A stretch of DNA of 64,000 nt from JAFIFT01 sp020051095 (GCF_964199965.1 NZ_CAXMZT010000003.1:124001-188000), one strand, 5' to 3'. Positions 26,731 through 35,778 are shown, numbered from the stretch's first letter. Numbers and translations are program-made. Notes: generated from the letters alone by a model not told the origin.

Positions 26731-27651
26731 TTAGCTTACTGGCGGTGCGATAACGGGCTGCCAGGCATGATTCGTTATAATAATTTTAGCTGAGGACGCT
26801 GTTTTTTCCATGATTCTAAATTTCTTCAACGCATCTTCATCCTTAGCAACAGCCGCTCGCCACTCTTTCGCGTTGACATTCAAGGCAGGTAAAGCAGTTA
26901 TTCGCAAGACTCTGTCATCAATATGAATCTCATTCGCATCGCCGGTTACACCTAAATCTGTGTCGGCCACAAAAGGTGGAGAGACCATGTTCATCGCTAA
27001 TAATTTACGATAGCGAATCATACCAACAAAATCTTCTTGTAAACTAGCAAGGCGTTCTTCGAGAATCGTATTGGCTTGTTCAATGCCATTATTCCAGCCT
27101 TGTTCAACAAAATGACGCCAAACTTGTCGTTCATCCTTCGTTTTTGGAAGTAAACTAACGTGAGGATATTCCGGCTTTTTGTAATCCATCCATATATACT
27201 GGCGCCAAGTTGGCGGTACACTAATAAAATGGGCTTGTTTTGCCACTTTATAGGTTCTATCCGAGACTCGAATCGTTTGCGCATCGGCAAGGTTCACCGT
27301 ATTACGACCCGAGAGCAAAACGGGTGGCATGACATTATGTTCTAATATGAGTGCGGTGAAATCAAAAACTTGATCCAGATGCCTGGCGTTTCGCATGAGG
27401 GCTTTATTAATATTCTTTGCACGCATGGCCAGACCAGACTGAGCCCCTAAACTTAAGGCTGTTTCCTTTAAGGCCATTTCGCGAATTCGGCTTATCTTTT
27501 CCGTTTTATTCATCTGATTATTTTTGGAAGAAGCCATCGATTGCAAACCAGCCAACGTGGTGACATCACCTTGATTGGATTGCAAGCCTGACGTGCAGCC
27601 TCCCAGCAACAATAAACTGATAATGCCTAGGTTAAGAATATATTTTAGCAT
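26731..27651 (-). CDS. dotC: Dot/Icm outer-membrane core lipoprotein DotC
   Basis: Lipoprotein of the Dot/Icm outer-membrane core complex, where it works with DotD and DotH/IcmK. The 306 residues have a lipoprotein signal (LLLLGGC) and the conserved centre YKVAKQAHFISVPPTWRQY and WNNGIEQANTILEERL of DotC/TraI. The start overlaps the end of dotD by 20 bp, so the two are translationally coupled; dotB follows. Confidence 0.97.
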   Translation of the reverse strand: MLKYILNLGIISLLLLGGCTSGLQSNQGDVTTLAGLQSMASSKNNQMNKTEKISRIREMALKETALSLGAQSGLAMRAKNINKALMRNARHLDQVFDFTALILEHNVMPPVLLSGRNTVNLADAQTIRVSDRTYKVAKQAHFISVPPTWRQYIWMDYKKPEYPHVSLLPKTKDERQVWRHFVEQGWNNGIEQANTILEERLASLQEDFVGMIRYRKLLAMNMVSPPFVADTDLGVTGDANEIHIDDRVLRITALPALNVNAKEWRAAVAKDEDALKKFRIMEKTASSAKIIITNHAWQPVIAPPVS

Positions 27652-28114
27652 AACGTAGTTCTACTACCTGTGAGTCAGGGTAAACATGAATTGACGCCCT
27701 TTTTCCCGCTTGATAATCAATATTACGGAGTAACGTCGCTAAACTTTCATCTTTTGCATATAGGCTAATCAAAATTGGTATTGAAGGCTCGTTGCCTAAA
27801 ATGCGTAGCCGATAATGCGCCGCGCTCGCTATCCTACTCGCCAATTCTGCAATGGGACCGTCCCAGTCAACTGATGCGCGTGCGGCTAGATTTGATGTAT
27901 TGGGAATGGTTGCAATATTATCCATTTTCGGGGGTATAACCACTTTTTCAATTTTAGCAACTTCTCTCATTGACTCCGAAACCGATGAAGCAGCCTCCGC
28001 CAATTTGATGTTGGCATCATCACTGGGATCATTCATTGGCGGCTTTTTATAAGACACCGATGAACAACCTACCAACAGACAAGATAATATTACAGCAGGT
28101 ATTCGATGAATCAT
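27632..28114 (-). CDS. dotD: Dot/Icm outer-membrane core lipoprotein DotD
   Basis: A 160-residue lipoprotein needed to place DotH in the outer membrane. The signal ends in SCLLVGC. The C-terminal secretin-N0-like domain (about 80-158, IAELASRIASAAHYRLRILG then LLRNIDYQAG) matches the DotD fold. It heads the dotDCB operon; the 68 bp before it up to rsmD contain no obvious terminator, so some read-through from the M16/rsmD genes is possible. Confidence 0.96.
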   Translation of the reverse strand: MIHRIPAVILSCLLVGCSSVSYKKPPMNDPSDDANIKLAEAASSVSESMREVAKIEKVVIPPKMDNIATIPNTSNLAARASVDWDGPIAELASRIASAAHYRLRILGNEPSIPILISLYAKDESLATLLRNIDYQAGKRASIHVYPDSQVVELRYAKIYS

Positions 28115-28182
28115 GCGTATAGTCTAGTAATAAGGATGATATTACGATTGAAACAGGGAGTGAAGAAGATGTCAAGATGATT

Positions 28183-28728
28183 CTATCTTTTCAGTAAGCG
28201 ATAGCGTACTTGTCCTGCCTTTTTTTCCTTCATGACTTGCATGAATGGAGCGTCAAATGGCGAATTTGCATTTGTTTCAACATAAACTAACCCTTGTTGA
28301 GAAAGTAGGCCTCTCTGGTCAATCAAATCCAGGCTGGGAAGGAGTAATTCACTCGCAAATGGCGGATCCAAAAACACAATGTCGAAGGCGATAGTTGTCT
28401 GCTGGAGGTAGTGCAAAACATCTTGGCATACGATATTAACATTCTCTAATGCCAATATGTCTGCTTGCTTTCGCAGCGATTGTGCCGCCTCAGGGGAAGA
28501 CTCTACCATGATGACGTTTGCAGCCCCCCTAGAAGCGGCCTCAAACCCCAAAGCCCCACTTCCGGCAAATGCATCGAGCACACAAGCATCTCGTATATCA
28601 TGCATTAGCCAATTAAATAATGTTTCACGAACCCGATCAGCGGTAGGCCGCAATCCAGGTATATCGGGAAAATGGATTTTACGGCCACGCAATTTACCAC
28701 CAATAATACGGACTGATTGTTTCATCAT
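28183..28728 (-). CDS. rsmD: 16S rRNA (guanine(966)-N(2))-methyltransferase
   Basis: SAM-dependent methylase of 16S rRNA G966. The 181 residues show RIIGGKLRGRKI and LRPTADRVRETLFNWL (RNA-binding start), the SAM motif VLDAFAGSGALGFEAASRGA and the catalytic DPPF motif in FDIVFLDPPFA. The ATG overlaps the stop of the second M16 gene by four bases. The M16-rsmD arrangement is seen in other gammaproteobacteria. Confidence 0.95.
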   Translation of the reverse strand: MMKQSVRIIGGKLRGRKIHFPDIPGLRPTADRVRETLFNWLMHDIRDACVLDAFAGSGALGFEAASRGAANVIMVESSPEAAQSLRKQADILALENVNIVCQDVLHYLQQTTIAFDIVFLDPPFASELLLPSLDLIDQRGLLSQQGLVYVETNANSPFDAPFMQVMKEKKAGQVRYRLLKR

Positions 28729-30044
28729 GCATTGTTAGCTGAGCTTGTTTGCCCCACTTCGACACGTAACATTTGCTCCGGCTTTAATTGCTTCGCCATC
28801 GATTGTCGAACTTGTTCAGACGTTACTTCATTAATTTTATCTCGATAGGTTAGAAGATAATCATTGGGCAAAGAGAAAAAATGGATTCGTAGCATCATCG
28901 TCGCAATTTTGTCATTGCTTGCAAGCGATAAAGGAAAACTGCCCACAAGATATTGTTTGGCTTCTTTTAATTCCTGATCCGTTGGCCCATGCTTTATAAA
29001 ATTCTCCGTCACTGATTCTGTCACTTGGATAGCCTGATCAGCTTGGCTCTGTTTGGTGGAAAGGCTAATTAAAAAAGGGCCTATCGCCGGCATCGGAACA
29101 AATTGCGACCCCACACCATAGGATAACCCTCGCTTCTCCCGTACCTCAAATGCTAATCGAGAAACAAGCAGTCCCCCTCCCAATATATAATTGCCAACTT
29201 TTAATGGAAACATATCTGGACTGTGGTAATCGATCCCCAATTGCCCCATGCGTATAATCGTTTGGCTCGATGGAAACGCTCGCTTCACTAAACGGCCATT
29301 TTTATGGGGCGTTGCTTTATTAACCTTATAGGTAGCCTCCGCTTGAGGCAGTGCTTTTGATAACTTAGTGGCAAGTTGTTCTGCTGTTTTCTTATCCAAA
29401 TCACCAACTAAAACTAGTGTGGCCCCTTTAGCGCCATAGTGTTGATTAAAAAAGCGTTCGATTTGAGGCTGCGTTAATGCAGACACCGTTTCTAAGGTTC
29501 CATCCACACTATGGGCATAAGGATGATCCCCATACAGCGATTGGAAAAACACCATATTTGCCACTTCATTTGCATCTTGTTGACTGGCTCTGATTGCAAC
29601 GAGTTGTTGTTGCTGAACGCGTTTAAATGTTCCTTCTGAAACATGAAAATTGGACAACAAATTTGCCAAATTATCGACGGCGGGTAATAAGGCATCTGAT
29701 TTGGATAAACTTTTTAAATTTATCCCGGCCATTGTCCGATCGGCAAACGTCGAAAATTGGGCGCCAACATCGGCAAACCGCTCTGCAATTTCAGTCGCAT
29801 CACTGGATGAACTTTCTTCGCCAATTAATTGATTTGTCACCGATGCCAAACCGAAGAGGGCTTCATCTTGTGCCGATCCCGCCGGAAAACCCATTTTTAA
29901 AACAACCATGGGCACTTGAGGGGCTTTATAATAAACAACCTTCATACCATTTTCAGTCAGCCAGCTTTCGGCAGTTAAAGGTAGACTATGGGCGATGTTG
30001 GTTATTAGGAAAAAGACCGTGAAGCATGCTATCAATCGTTTCAT
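28725..30044 (-). CDS. M16 peptidase-family subunit lacking the HxxEH zinc motif
   Basis: A 439-residue periplasmic protein with a signal peptide (about 1-20). It has the M16 fold, but the position of HxxEH reads GLASVTNQLI, so it cannot bind the zinc in the usual way. It keeps the Arg/Tyr motif KRGLSYGVGS in the C-terminal half, which in heterodimeric M16B enzymes is supplied by the inactive subunit to position the substrate. The upstream gene is the matching active subunit, overlapping by four bases. Confidence 0.9.
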   Translation of the reverse strand: MKRLIACFTVFFLITNIAHSLPLTAESWLTENGMKVVYYKAPQVPMVVLKMGFPAGSAQDEALFGLASVTNQLIGEESSSSDATEIAERFADVGAQFSTFADRTMAGINLKSLSKSDALLPAVDNLANLLSNFHVSEGTFKRVQQQQLVAIRASQQDANEVANMVFFQSLYGDHPYAHSVDGTLETVSALTQPQIERFFNQHYGAKGATLVLVGDLDKKTAEQLATKLSKALPQAEATYKVNKATPHKNGRLVKRAFPSSQTIIRMGQLGIDYHSPDMFPLKVGNYILGGGLLVSRLAFEVREKRGLSYGVGSQFVPMPAIGPFLISLSTKQSQADQAIQVTESVTENFIKHGPTDQELKEAKQYLVGSFPLSLASNDKIATMMLRIHFFSLPNDYLLTYRDKINEVTSEQVRQSMAKQLKPEQMLRVEVGQTSSANNA

Positions 30045-31375
30045 TGGTTACCCCCTTGGTCCTGGGTAGGAATAAGCTCAGCCCGGGTGAGCCTGTTTGA
30101 ATTAAAGTAACGTTGCGCAACTTGCTGGATTTGCGCTGGCGTTACCTTTTCTATTTGCTCCTGCCATTGATCGCTGGTTTGCCAACCTAAGCCAACGGTT
30201 TCTAACCAGCCGATTTCCATTGCTTGGCCAAAAATCGAATCCTTCTCAAACACTTTACTGGCTAATAACAATGTTTTAATGCGCTTCAGTTCAACGTCTG
30301 ATACGGGGTTGTTTTTTAAATCGTCTATTTCAGACCAAATCGCTTTATCCAATTTATCCACTGTTTGACCCTGAGCTGGGATTGCAAAAAATATAAACTG
30401 GGTATCGTACCGTGCAAAAGGATTGTATGAAACGTCGATGTCTGCTGCAACCTGTAGCTTTCTCTGCATATTTTTTGCTAATCGAGCGCTATTGCCGGCA
30501 TCTAAAATCCCCTCAATGAGCTCTAAGGCATAAACATCATTCACATGCGTTGTGGTGTTTAATGAAGGAACCGAAAAACCCACCATCAAAAGAGGCACTT
30601 TAGCAGGCAGATGAACTTCAACTAACTTTTTTCCTAATTGTGGGGGCTCAGGTTGTTTTTTCGTAAGGCTCATTTGACTTGGCTTAATCTGGCCAAAATA
30701 TTGTTTGGCTAACGCAAATACTTGTTTGGCTTGCACATCACCGACAACCACTAGCGTTGCATTATTAGGTGCATAATAACGCTCATACCAATCGCGGAGA
30801 TCGTTTAATTTCATCTCCTGCAAATCACTCATCCAACCAATAATAGGATGGTGATAGGGCGAAGAAAGATTCGCTGCCGCCATGAACCGCTCATAGGTCA
30901 ATCCTTGGGGATTGTCATCCGTGCGCATCCGTCTTTCTTCTTGAATAACTTTGATTTCCTTAGCAAACTCTTGTTCATCAAATTGCAAATCCCTCATCCG
31001 ATCCGCTTCAAGCTTTATCATTGTCTCGAGCTTATCTGCTGATATTTGCTCAAAATAGGCAGTATAGTCAGTATTCGTAAATGCATTTTCTTCACCGCCC
31101 ACACCGGCAACTGTTTTGGAAAATTGTCCCATCGGTACTTTGTTCGTCCCTTTAAACATCATGTGTTCAAGTGCATGGGATAGTCCAGTTTTTCCAGACA
31201 CCTCATCTGCAGACCCAACGCGGTACCAAACCATCACCACCGCCACAGGGGCTCGATGATCTTCTTTGACAATCACTTTAAGGCCATTAGCCAGTTTCAT
31301 TTCACTGACGTTTGCTGCCAGCGGAAATGAAATAATTAGTAATAAAAGGAGAAACAATCGCTGCATAGACGACAC
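30041..31375 (-). CDS. M16 zinc peptidase, active subunit
   Basis: A 444-residue periplasmic metallopeptidase with a signal peptide (about 1-21). The inverted zinc motif HALEH (67-71) is intact, with the downstream glutamate region EQEFAKEIKVIQEERR (third ligand). It lacks the Arg/Tyr motif in the C-terminal half, complementary to its partner downstream, so an obligate heterodimer is likely. Substrate unknown. The 171 bp before it hold a candidate promoter and a hairpin shared with divergent ftsY. Confidence 0.93.
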   Translation of the reverse strand: MSSMQRLFLLLLLIISFPLAANVSEMKLANGLKVIVKEDHRAPVAVVMVWYRVGSADEVSGKTGLSHALEHMMFKGTNKVPMGQFSKTVAGVGGEENAFTNTDYTAYFEQISADKLETMIKLEADRMRDLQFDEQEFAKEIKVIQEERRMRTDDNPQGLTYERFMAAANLSSPYHHPIIGWMSDLQEMKLNDLRDWYERYYAPNNATLVVVGDVQAKQVFALAKQYFGQIKPSQMSLTKKQPEPPQLGKKLVEVHLPAKVPLLMVGFSVPSLNTTTHVNDVYALELIEGILDAGNSARLAKNMQRKLQVAADIDVSYNPFARYDTQFIFFAIPAQGQTVDKLDKAIWSEIDDLKNNPVSDVELKRIKTLLLASKVFEKDSIFGQAMEIGWLETVGLGWQTSDQWQEQIEKVTPAQIQQVAQRYFNSNRLTRAELIPTQDQGGNQ

Positions 31376-31400
31376 CTATATTTAACGTAGTGATAGACAA

Positions 31401-31427
31401 AATATACCCAAGAGGGGCCAAGTTCAA
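31401..31427 (-). promoter_or_regulatory. Candidate promoter for the M16/rsmD operon
   Basis: Minus strand TTGAAC (31427-31422) and TATATT (31406-31401), 15 bp spacer, about 26 bp before the M16 start. By eye, moderate match. Confidence 0.38.
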
Positions 31428-31489
31428 GGGGCAAAGACAACTCATAGGGGAATTATACACCCATTTAGTAACATTTTTTCACTCAAAGA

Positions 31490-31505
31490 TTGGGGTTTTC
31501 CCCAA
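31490..31505. other. Short perfect hairpin upstream of ftsY
   Basis: TTGGGG-TTTT-CCCCAA, a 6 bp stem with a four-base loop, 41 bp before the ftsY start. Not followed by a T run, so not an ordinary terminator. Confidence 0.4.
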
Positions 31506-31546
31506 GTCCTGATAGAATTTCATATTTTCACGGTTTTGTATAGCAT

Positions 31547-32575
31547 ATGATTAACTGGTTTCGAAAAAATAAATCGGAAGAGATGCCCAAAGAGCAGGAT
31601 GTCCCTTCAACACAAAAACCCGATGAATCGCCAAAGTCGGGGTTGCTTTCGCGTGTTAAACAAGGTTTAAGCAAAACCCGCAAGCAAGTTGGGCAAGGGG
31701 TCGCCAACCTACTGTTGGGCAAAAAAGTGGTCGACGAGGCCTTGCTTGAAGATCTTGAAACGTTATTGCTTAGTGCGGATTTTGGCATTGACACCGCGAA
31801 TTATGTCATTCGCCAAATTGAAGAGAAATTATCTCGAAAGTCCTTGTCAAATGGTGAAGCGGTCTATGCAGCCTTAAAAGAAGAATTGATCCAACTAATT
31901 GGTCCATTGGCCCAACCGCTAGATACTTCAACCCATGATGGACCATTTGTCATTCTGATGGTAGGCGTGAATGGTGCTGGAAAAACAACAACCATCGGCA
32001 AACTAGCCAAACAGTTTCTTAATCAAGGTAAGAAAGTCATGTTAGCGGCAGGCGACACATTCCGGGCTGCGGCCGTCGAGCAATTAAAAGCTTGGGGAGA
32101 GCGAAACCAAGTCCCCGTGATTGCGCAACATACCGGTGCGGATAGTGCCTCCGTTGTTTATGATGCATATCAAGCAGCTATCAACCGCGAATTTGATATT
32201 CTCATTGCCGATACTGCCGGTCGATTGCATACCCAAAGTACATTAATGAACGAGCTAAAAAAAGTCAAAAAAGTGTTACAAAAGCTCAATGAAAAAGCCC
32301 CACATGAAGTCATGTTAGTCCTTGACGCAAGCATTGGGCAGAATGCCTTAAGTCAAGCTCAGCAGTTTCGGGACGCCATCGATGTGAGCGGTATTACCAT
32401 GACAAAATTGGATGGAACGGCGAGAGGTGGAATTTTATTTGCAATTGCGCATCAATTAGAGATACCATTTCGTTATATAGGTATTGGCGAAGGAGTAGAT
32501 GACTTACGCGTCTTTGATGCGGAGCAGTTCATCGACGCTATTTTTGACCATGATACAATTCAAACAAGTGAGTAA
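31547..32575 (+). CDS. ftsY: Signal recognition particle receptor FtsY
   Basis: SRP receptor GTPase at the inner membrane. The 342 residues have a short charged A region (about 1-40), the helical N domain, and the NG GTPase domain with G1 GVNGAGKTTTIGKLA, G3 DTAGRLHT, G4 TKLDGTARGG. The A region is shorter than in E. coli FtsY (497 residues), which is normal in many gammaproteobacteria. ftsE begins 26 bp before its stop, giving the classic ftsYEX operon. Confidence 0.97.
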   Translation: MINWFRKNKSEEMPKEQDVPSTQKPDESPKSGLLSRVKQGLSKTRKQVGQGVANLLLGKKVVDEALLEDLETLLLSADFGIDTANYVIRQIEEKLSRKSLSNGEAVYAALKEELIQLIGPLAQPLDTSTHDGPFVILMVGVNGAGKTTTIGKLAKQFLNQGKKVMLAAGDTFRAAAVEQLKAWGERNQVPVIAQHTGADSASVVYDAYQAAINREFDILIADTAGRLHTQSTLMNELKKVKKVLQKLNEKAPHEVMLVLDASIGQNALSQAQQFRDAIDVSGITMTKLDGTARGGILFAIAHQLEIPFRYIGIGEGVDDLRVFDAEQFIDAIFDHDTIQTSE

Positions 32576-33200
32576 ACGCTATCCGGGTGGATTTGAAGCG
32601 TTAAAACAAAATAATTTTAATTTAGCCAAAGGGGAAATGGCTTTCCTTACAGGCCATTCCGGTGCTGGGAAAAGCACCATGCTCAAATTGATAGCAGGTT
32701 TGGAGCAGCCCAGTTCAGGCCAAATCATTGTCAATAATCGCACAGTTAATCATTTAAAAGGAAATGCCATGGCCCAACACCGGGCAAGTCTTGGCATAAC
32801 CTTTCAATCCCCCCATTTGCTTAGTGATCAAACCATCTTCAACAACGTAGCCTTGCCTTTAAGAATCCGTGGTATAGCAGAACAACCCATCAAAAAGCGC
32901 GTTCAGGCTGCATTAGATTTAGTGGGGCTTTTGAGTAAAAGTAACCAGTATCCTCGTTATTTATCGGGGGGAGAGCAGCAGCGTGTTGGTTTAGCAAGGG
33001 CCGTAGTACATAAACCCGATTTATTGCTTGCCGACGAGCCAACCGGAAATTTAGACCCTGCCCTATCGGCAGACATCATGCGCTTATTTGAACAACTAAA
33101 CCAAGCGGGTGTATCCATCCTCATCGCCACCCACGACCTCACGTTAATCGCTGGCATGCCTTATCGCCTGATCACCTTAAATCAGGGGGAATTATGCTAA
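32550..33200 (+). CDS. ftsE: Cell division ABC ATPase FtsE
   Basis: ATP-binding subunit of the FtsEX complex that controls septal murein hydrolases. The 216 residues start at ATG 32550 (MIQFKQVSKRYPGG), inside the end of ftsY; an upstream in-frame codon at 32499 would add 17 residues unlike the family. Walker A GHSGAGKSTMLK, signature LSGGEQQR and Walker B LLLADEPTGNLD are all present. Overlaps ftsX by 7 bp. Confidence 0.96.
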   Translation: MIQFKQVSKRYPGGFEALKQNNFNLAKGEMAFLTGHSGAGKSTMLKLIAGLEQPSSGQIIVNNRTVNHLKGNAMAQHRASLGITFQSPHLLSDQTIFNNVALPLRIRGIAEQPIKKRVQAALDLVGLLSKSNQYPRYLSGGEQQRVGLARAVVHKPDLLLADEPTGNLDPALSADIMRLFEQLNQAGVSILIATHDLTLIAGMPYRLITLNQGELC

Positions 33201-34135
33201 AATCATGGACATGCTGGGTCGCTTCACAACGCCAAGCTTGTCAAGCAAGCGCCTACCATTTATCCCGTCATCCGATGGCAAGCATTCTAACCATCATTGC
33301 CTTAGCCATTACTCTAAGCTTGCCTACCTTATTTTATGTTATAGCCGATAATTTACAATCGGTCAGTCATCGCTGGCAATCCAATGGTCATTTGATGGCT
33401 TATTTAAAGCCTGGACTCTCAGAACCCGAAGCTAATTCAGCGATTGAAGCCATCCGCTCCCTTGATAACATTGGCGAAAGTGAGGTGATACCCGCAGACC
33501 AAGGAATGGCCTTGTTGCAAAAGCAACCCGGCATGACTAATTTGATGGATTATCTGCCTAAAAATCCTTTACCCACAGCTATTCGCATTATCCCAAACAA
33601 ACAACTAGGTAACCCGCTTGCCATCAAGCAACTGAAATCACAAATAATTGCAATCAAACAAGTTGATCTTGTTAAAATGGATCAAGGGTGGATTAACCAG
33701 CTCCATCACCTAAGCCAATTAATGACCGGTTGTACGGAGTTGATATTTATCTTGTTAGCTTTGGCCGTTATTTTGATTGTGGTGAATACGTTACGATTGG
33801 ATATTCAAAATCGTTTTGAGGAGATTCAGGTTTTAAAATTGATTGGTGCAACAGATGCCTATATCCAACGTCCCTTCTTATATATGGGCTTTTATTATGG
33901 ATTCATCGCTGGCGTTTTAGCCATGATTACAATCAATATTTGCCTGAGCTTTATTGCAACCTTGGTCAGTCAACTGGCTGCTAGCTATCAGATTCAATAT
34001 TCACTCTATAGCTTAACGACAACGGAATCGTTAATCTTGCTTGCCCTCAGCAGTAGCCTAGGTTGGTTTGGGGCCAAAATTGCTGTTCGTAGCCAACTCA
34101 AAGACATCGAGCCATCCCATCTAATGCAAGTTTGA
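33194..34135 (+). CDS. ftsX: Cell division membrane protein FtsX
   Basis: Membrane partner of FtsE. The 313 residues show a cytoplasmic N-terminus, TM1 (about 28-50), a periplasmic domain (about 55-170) that includes VDLVKMDQGWINQLHHL, and three further TM segments (about 180-200, 230-255, 280-300), the usual FtsX topology. It ends the ftsYEX operon; a 10 bp inverted repeat lies about 120 bp downstream. Confidence 0.95.
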   Translation: MLKSWTCWVASQRQACQASAYHLSRHPMASILTIIALAITLSLPTLFYVIADNLQSVSHRWQSNGHLMAYLKPGLSEPEANSAIEAIRSLDNIGESEVIPADQGMALLQKQPGMTNLMDYLPKNPLPTAIRIIPNKQLGNPLAIKQLKSQIIAIKQVDLVKMDQGWINQLHHLSQLMTGCTELIFILLALAVILIVVNTLRLDIQNRFEEIQVLKLIGATDAYIQRPFLYMGFYYGFIAGVLAMITINICLSFIATLVSQLAASYQIQYSLYSLTTTESLILLALSSSLGWFGAKIAVRSQLKDIEPSHLMQV

Positions 34136-34182
34136 GAGAAAACGCTTACCATTATTAGACTTTATAGGCTGAAGATTTGTAC

Positions 34183-34212
34183 TGGATTGCTTCGCTTTGC
34201 TCGCAACGACGG
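34183..34212. repeat. Dispersed palindromic repeat-like sequence
   Basis: The segment beginning TGGATTGCTTCGCT and ending CGCAACGACGG resembles a short dispersed element met in intergenic DNA of several intracellular and environmental proteobacteria. Only one copy was noticed in this window, so its repeat nature rests on recall. Confidence 0.3.
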
Positions 34213-34256
34213 CAACTTTTTCTTGCTTTAGAAAAGTGAAGATACCTCAGGGCCTT

Positions 34257-34278
34257 GGCCTGACTTACAAGTCAGGCC
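34257..34278. terminator. Strong inverted repeat between ftsX and the LRR gene
   Basis: GGCCTGACTT (34257-34266) and AAGTCAGGCC (34269-34278), 10 bp perfect arms, between convergent genes. No T run follows on either strand, so it may be a bidirectional factor-assisted terminator or an mRNA end protector. Confidence 0.5.
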
Positions 34279-34300
34279 TAGCTAGCGTTGACAGCGTATG

Positions 34301-35329
34301 CTACTGTGGCGCTGAAGCTGGCTCTTGATTTTGCCCAGCGTTCTCTGGATCAGGGCAATTGCCTTCCCCAGTTTTGAAAAACGCCAATTTGAAACAACCG
34401 CCTACACCCGGCGACACCAATGTTCTTGGGGCACGAATGCGGCATAACCCGTTTTCCAAGGCGTCTGTAATGACTTTTCTCAATGCTTTCTTTTCCTCTT
34501 GCGACAGTTTATCTAAGTCATTCTGTTTAAGGTTGAGGTCTTTTAAGCCAGGCAATTGGATCAACGCATGCAATGAAGCTATTTTCTCAGGATGCTGCGA
34601 CCACTGCCACAACCCATTATGTCTTAGATCGAGGGATTGCAACGCTTGGTTTTGTTGTAAGGTTTGAAGAAGTGTTTTAATATCTAACGGTGTCCATCTG
34701 CCCATACCACAATCAGTCAAACTCACTGACTTTGCATTTGCGATAGCTTTAAACAGTAGTTCGGTTCTTTCTAAGATAAGTGCATTTGCTTTTATCCCGT
34801 TGAGGTGAACATTTAGCCCTTCTGGCAGTGCTTGAACTAACGTCGTCTCATTTTGATTTTTATCAAGCGCTAAGAAATGGGCAATGGCAAGGTCGGGTTT
34901 AAATTGTTGAATGCAGTAAACCAATGACTTGAACGCTGCTGTATCCATACGCTCAATTTTATTCATATCCAGTTTAAGCACAAATGGCATATGCTTTGTT
35001 TGACATTCTAATTGCTGTTTAGAAAACGCATTCATCTTCAAAATCGCATCTTTCCCAAGTACAATTGATTCCTTAAGATCATGTAACGGCTCTAATTTCT
35101 CACATTCATCCATCAAAATCGCATCAATCGGTTGCTTTGTACCTCGATCCGTTTCACAAGCCGTTTTTAATTCCGCGAATCGATTATCACGAATCAAAGG
35201 ATTTTTTTCTGACTCGACACCCATTCGATAAAGGATAACTTCTTCCAAGGCAGCACTTTTTTCAACCTCATCAATGTTATGGCGGGAATTCACATAAGTC
35301 TCAATTAGTTCATTAATCGTTTTAGGCAT
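34301..35329 (-). CDS. Leucine-rich-repeat-like protein, possible Dot/Icm substrate
   Basis: A 342-residue protein without signal peptide or TM segment. Residues about 198-290 contain LRR-like units (SVSLTDCGMG, LQSLDLRHNGLWQW, LKDLNLKQNDLDKL) of the ribonuclease-inhibitor/RanGAP style found in Legionella Leg effectors. The N-terminal 190 residues are helical and unrecognised. The C-terminal 30 residues are polar, with Gly/Glu/Asn/Gln/Pro, compatible with but not proof of a translocation tail. A good ribosome site (AAGGAG) precedes the ATG. It is a monocistronic gene between ftsX and rpoH. Confidence 0.75.
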   Translation of the reverse strand: MPKTINELIETYVNSRHNIDEVEKSAALEEVILYRMGVESEKNPLIRDNRFAELKTACETDRGTKQPIDAILMDECEKLEPLHDLKESIVLGKDAILKMNAFSKQQLECQTKHMPFVLKLDMNKIERMDTAAFKSLVYCIQQFKPDLAIAHFLALDKNQNETTLVQALPEGLNVHLNGIKANALILERTELLFKAIANAKSVSLTDCGMGRWTPLDIKTLLQTLQQNQALQSLDLRHNGLWQWSQHPEKIASLHALIQLPGLKDLNLKQNDLDKLSQEEKKALRKVITDALENGLCRIRAPRTLVSPGVGGCFKLAFFKTGEGNCPDPENAGQNQEPASAPQ

Positions 35330-35579
35330 TTATCACTCCTTTGAAGTACAAATTCCAGGACAAACCGTTGATTAAATACGCTTCATAATCCTCAGCCCCG
35401 TTTCTAGCGTTACTGACTTAAGAAAAAAAATCAATAGTTCGGAAATGAGCAGCTTGAATTATCCATCATCATTCATGCCGGTAAAGCCAGTATAGGTTAG
35501 GTTTTGATCAATCAAAAAAATGCTATTTTTTTTGTTTTTTTATTCGGTATTACAGAGCCTTGATCGAATTCCTTCAAAT

Positions 35580-35601
35580 ACGTGAGCGTTTGCGTTCACG
35601 T
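35580..35601. other. Hairpin upstream of rpoH
   Basis: ACGTGA-G-CG-TTTG-CG-T-TCACGT, a 9 bp stem with one G.T wobble and a four-base loop. No T run follows. It could be an operator or an RNA element. Confidence 0.4.
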
Positions 35602-35653
35602 ATAATTTAGTTGTATTTAATACCAATTCCAGGATCCAAATACCCTTTTAACC

Positions 35654-35682
35654 TTGACAAAATATTTGATATAATGTAAATA
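35654..35682 (+). promoter_or_regulatory. Candidate sigma70 promoter for rpoH (distal)
   Basis: Consensus TTGACA (35654-35659), then 17 bp, then TAAATA (35677-35682). A TATAAT at 35670-35675 overlaps but is only 10 bp from the -35. Confidence 0.5.
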
Positions 35683-35728
35683 GAGTGTAATTTATTAATC
35701 GTCTTAACAAATACTGCAAAATACATTG

Positions 35729-35734
35729 TATAAT
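35729..35734 (+). promoter_or_regulatory. Candidate -10 box for rpoH (proximal)
   Basis: Consensus TATAAT about 45 bp before the rpoH ATG, with TTAACA 19 bp upstream as a weak -35. Confidence 0.4.
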
Positions 35735-35778
35735 AAGTCCAATTAAAGAAACCGTCACCACGTTTTGCGGAGGAAAAC

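Larger units (their letters stand above)
35330..35778. other. 449 bp intergenic region between the LRR gene and rpoH
   Basis: No supported gene. It holds A/T-rich tracts (a T run near 35524-35547), a hairpin at 35580-35601, and two candidate promoters pointing at rpoH (TTGACA at 35654 and TATAAT at 35729). An open frame on the minus strand (35607-35810) has unlikely composition and overlaps the rpoH start. Confidence 0.6.

Noticed and set aside
29627..30022. 131-residue frame on the plus strand within an M16 peptidase gene
   Set aside because: The minus-strand M16 gene is well supported over the whole stretch.
34140..34300. Possible insertion-sequence remnant near the palindromic repeat
   Set aside because: No transposase fragment or terminal repeats of IS type are visible; only a short dispersed element and one hairpin.
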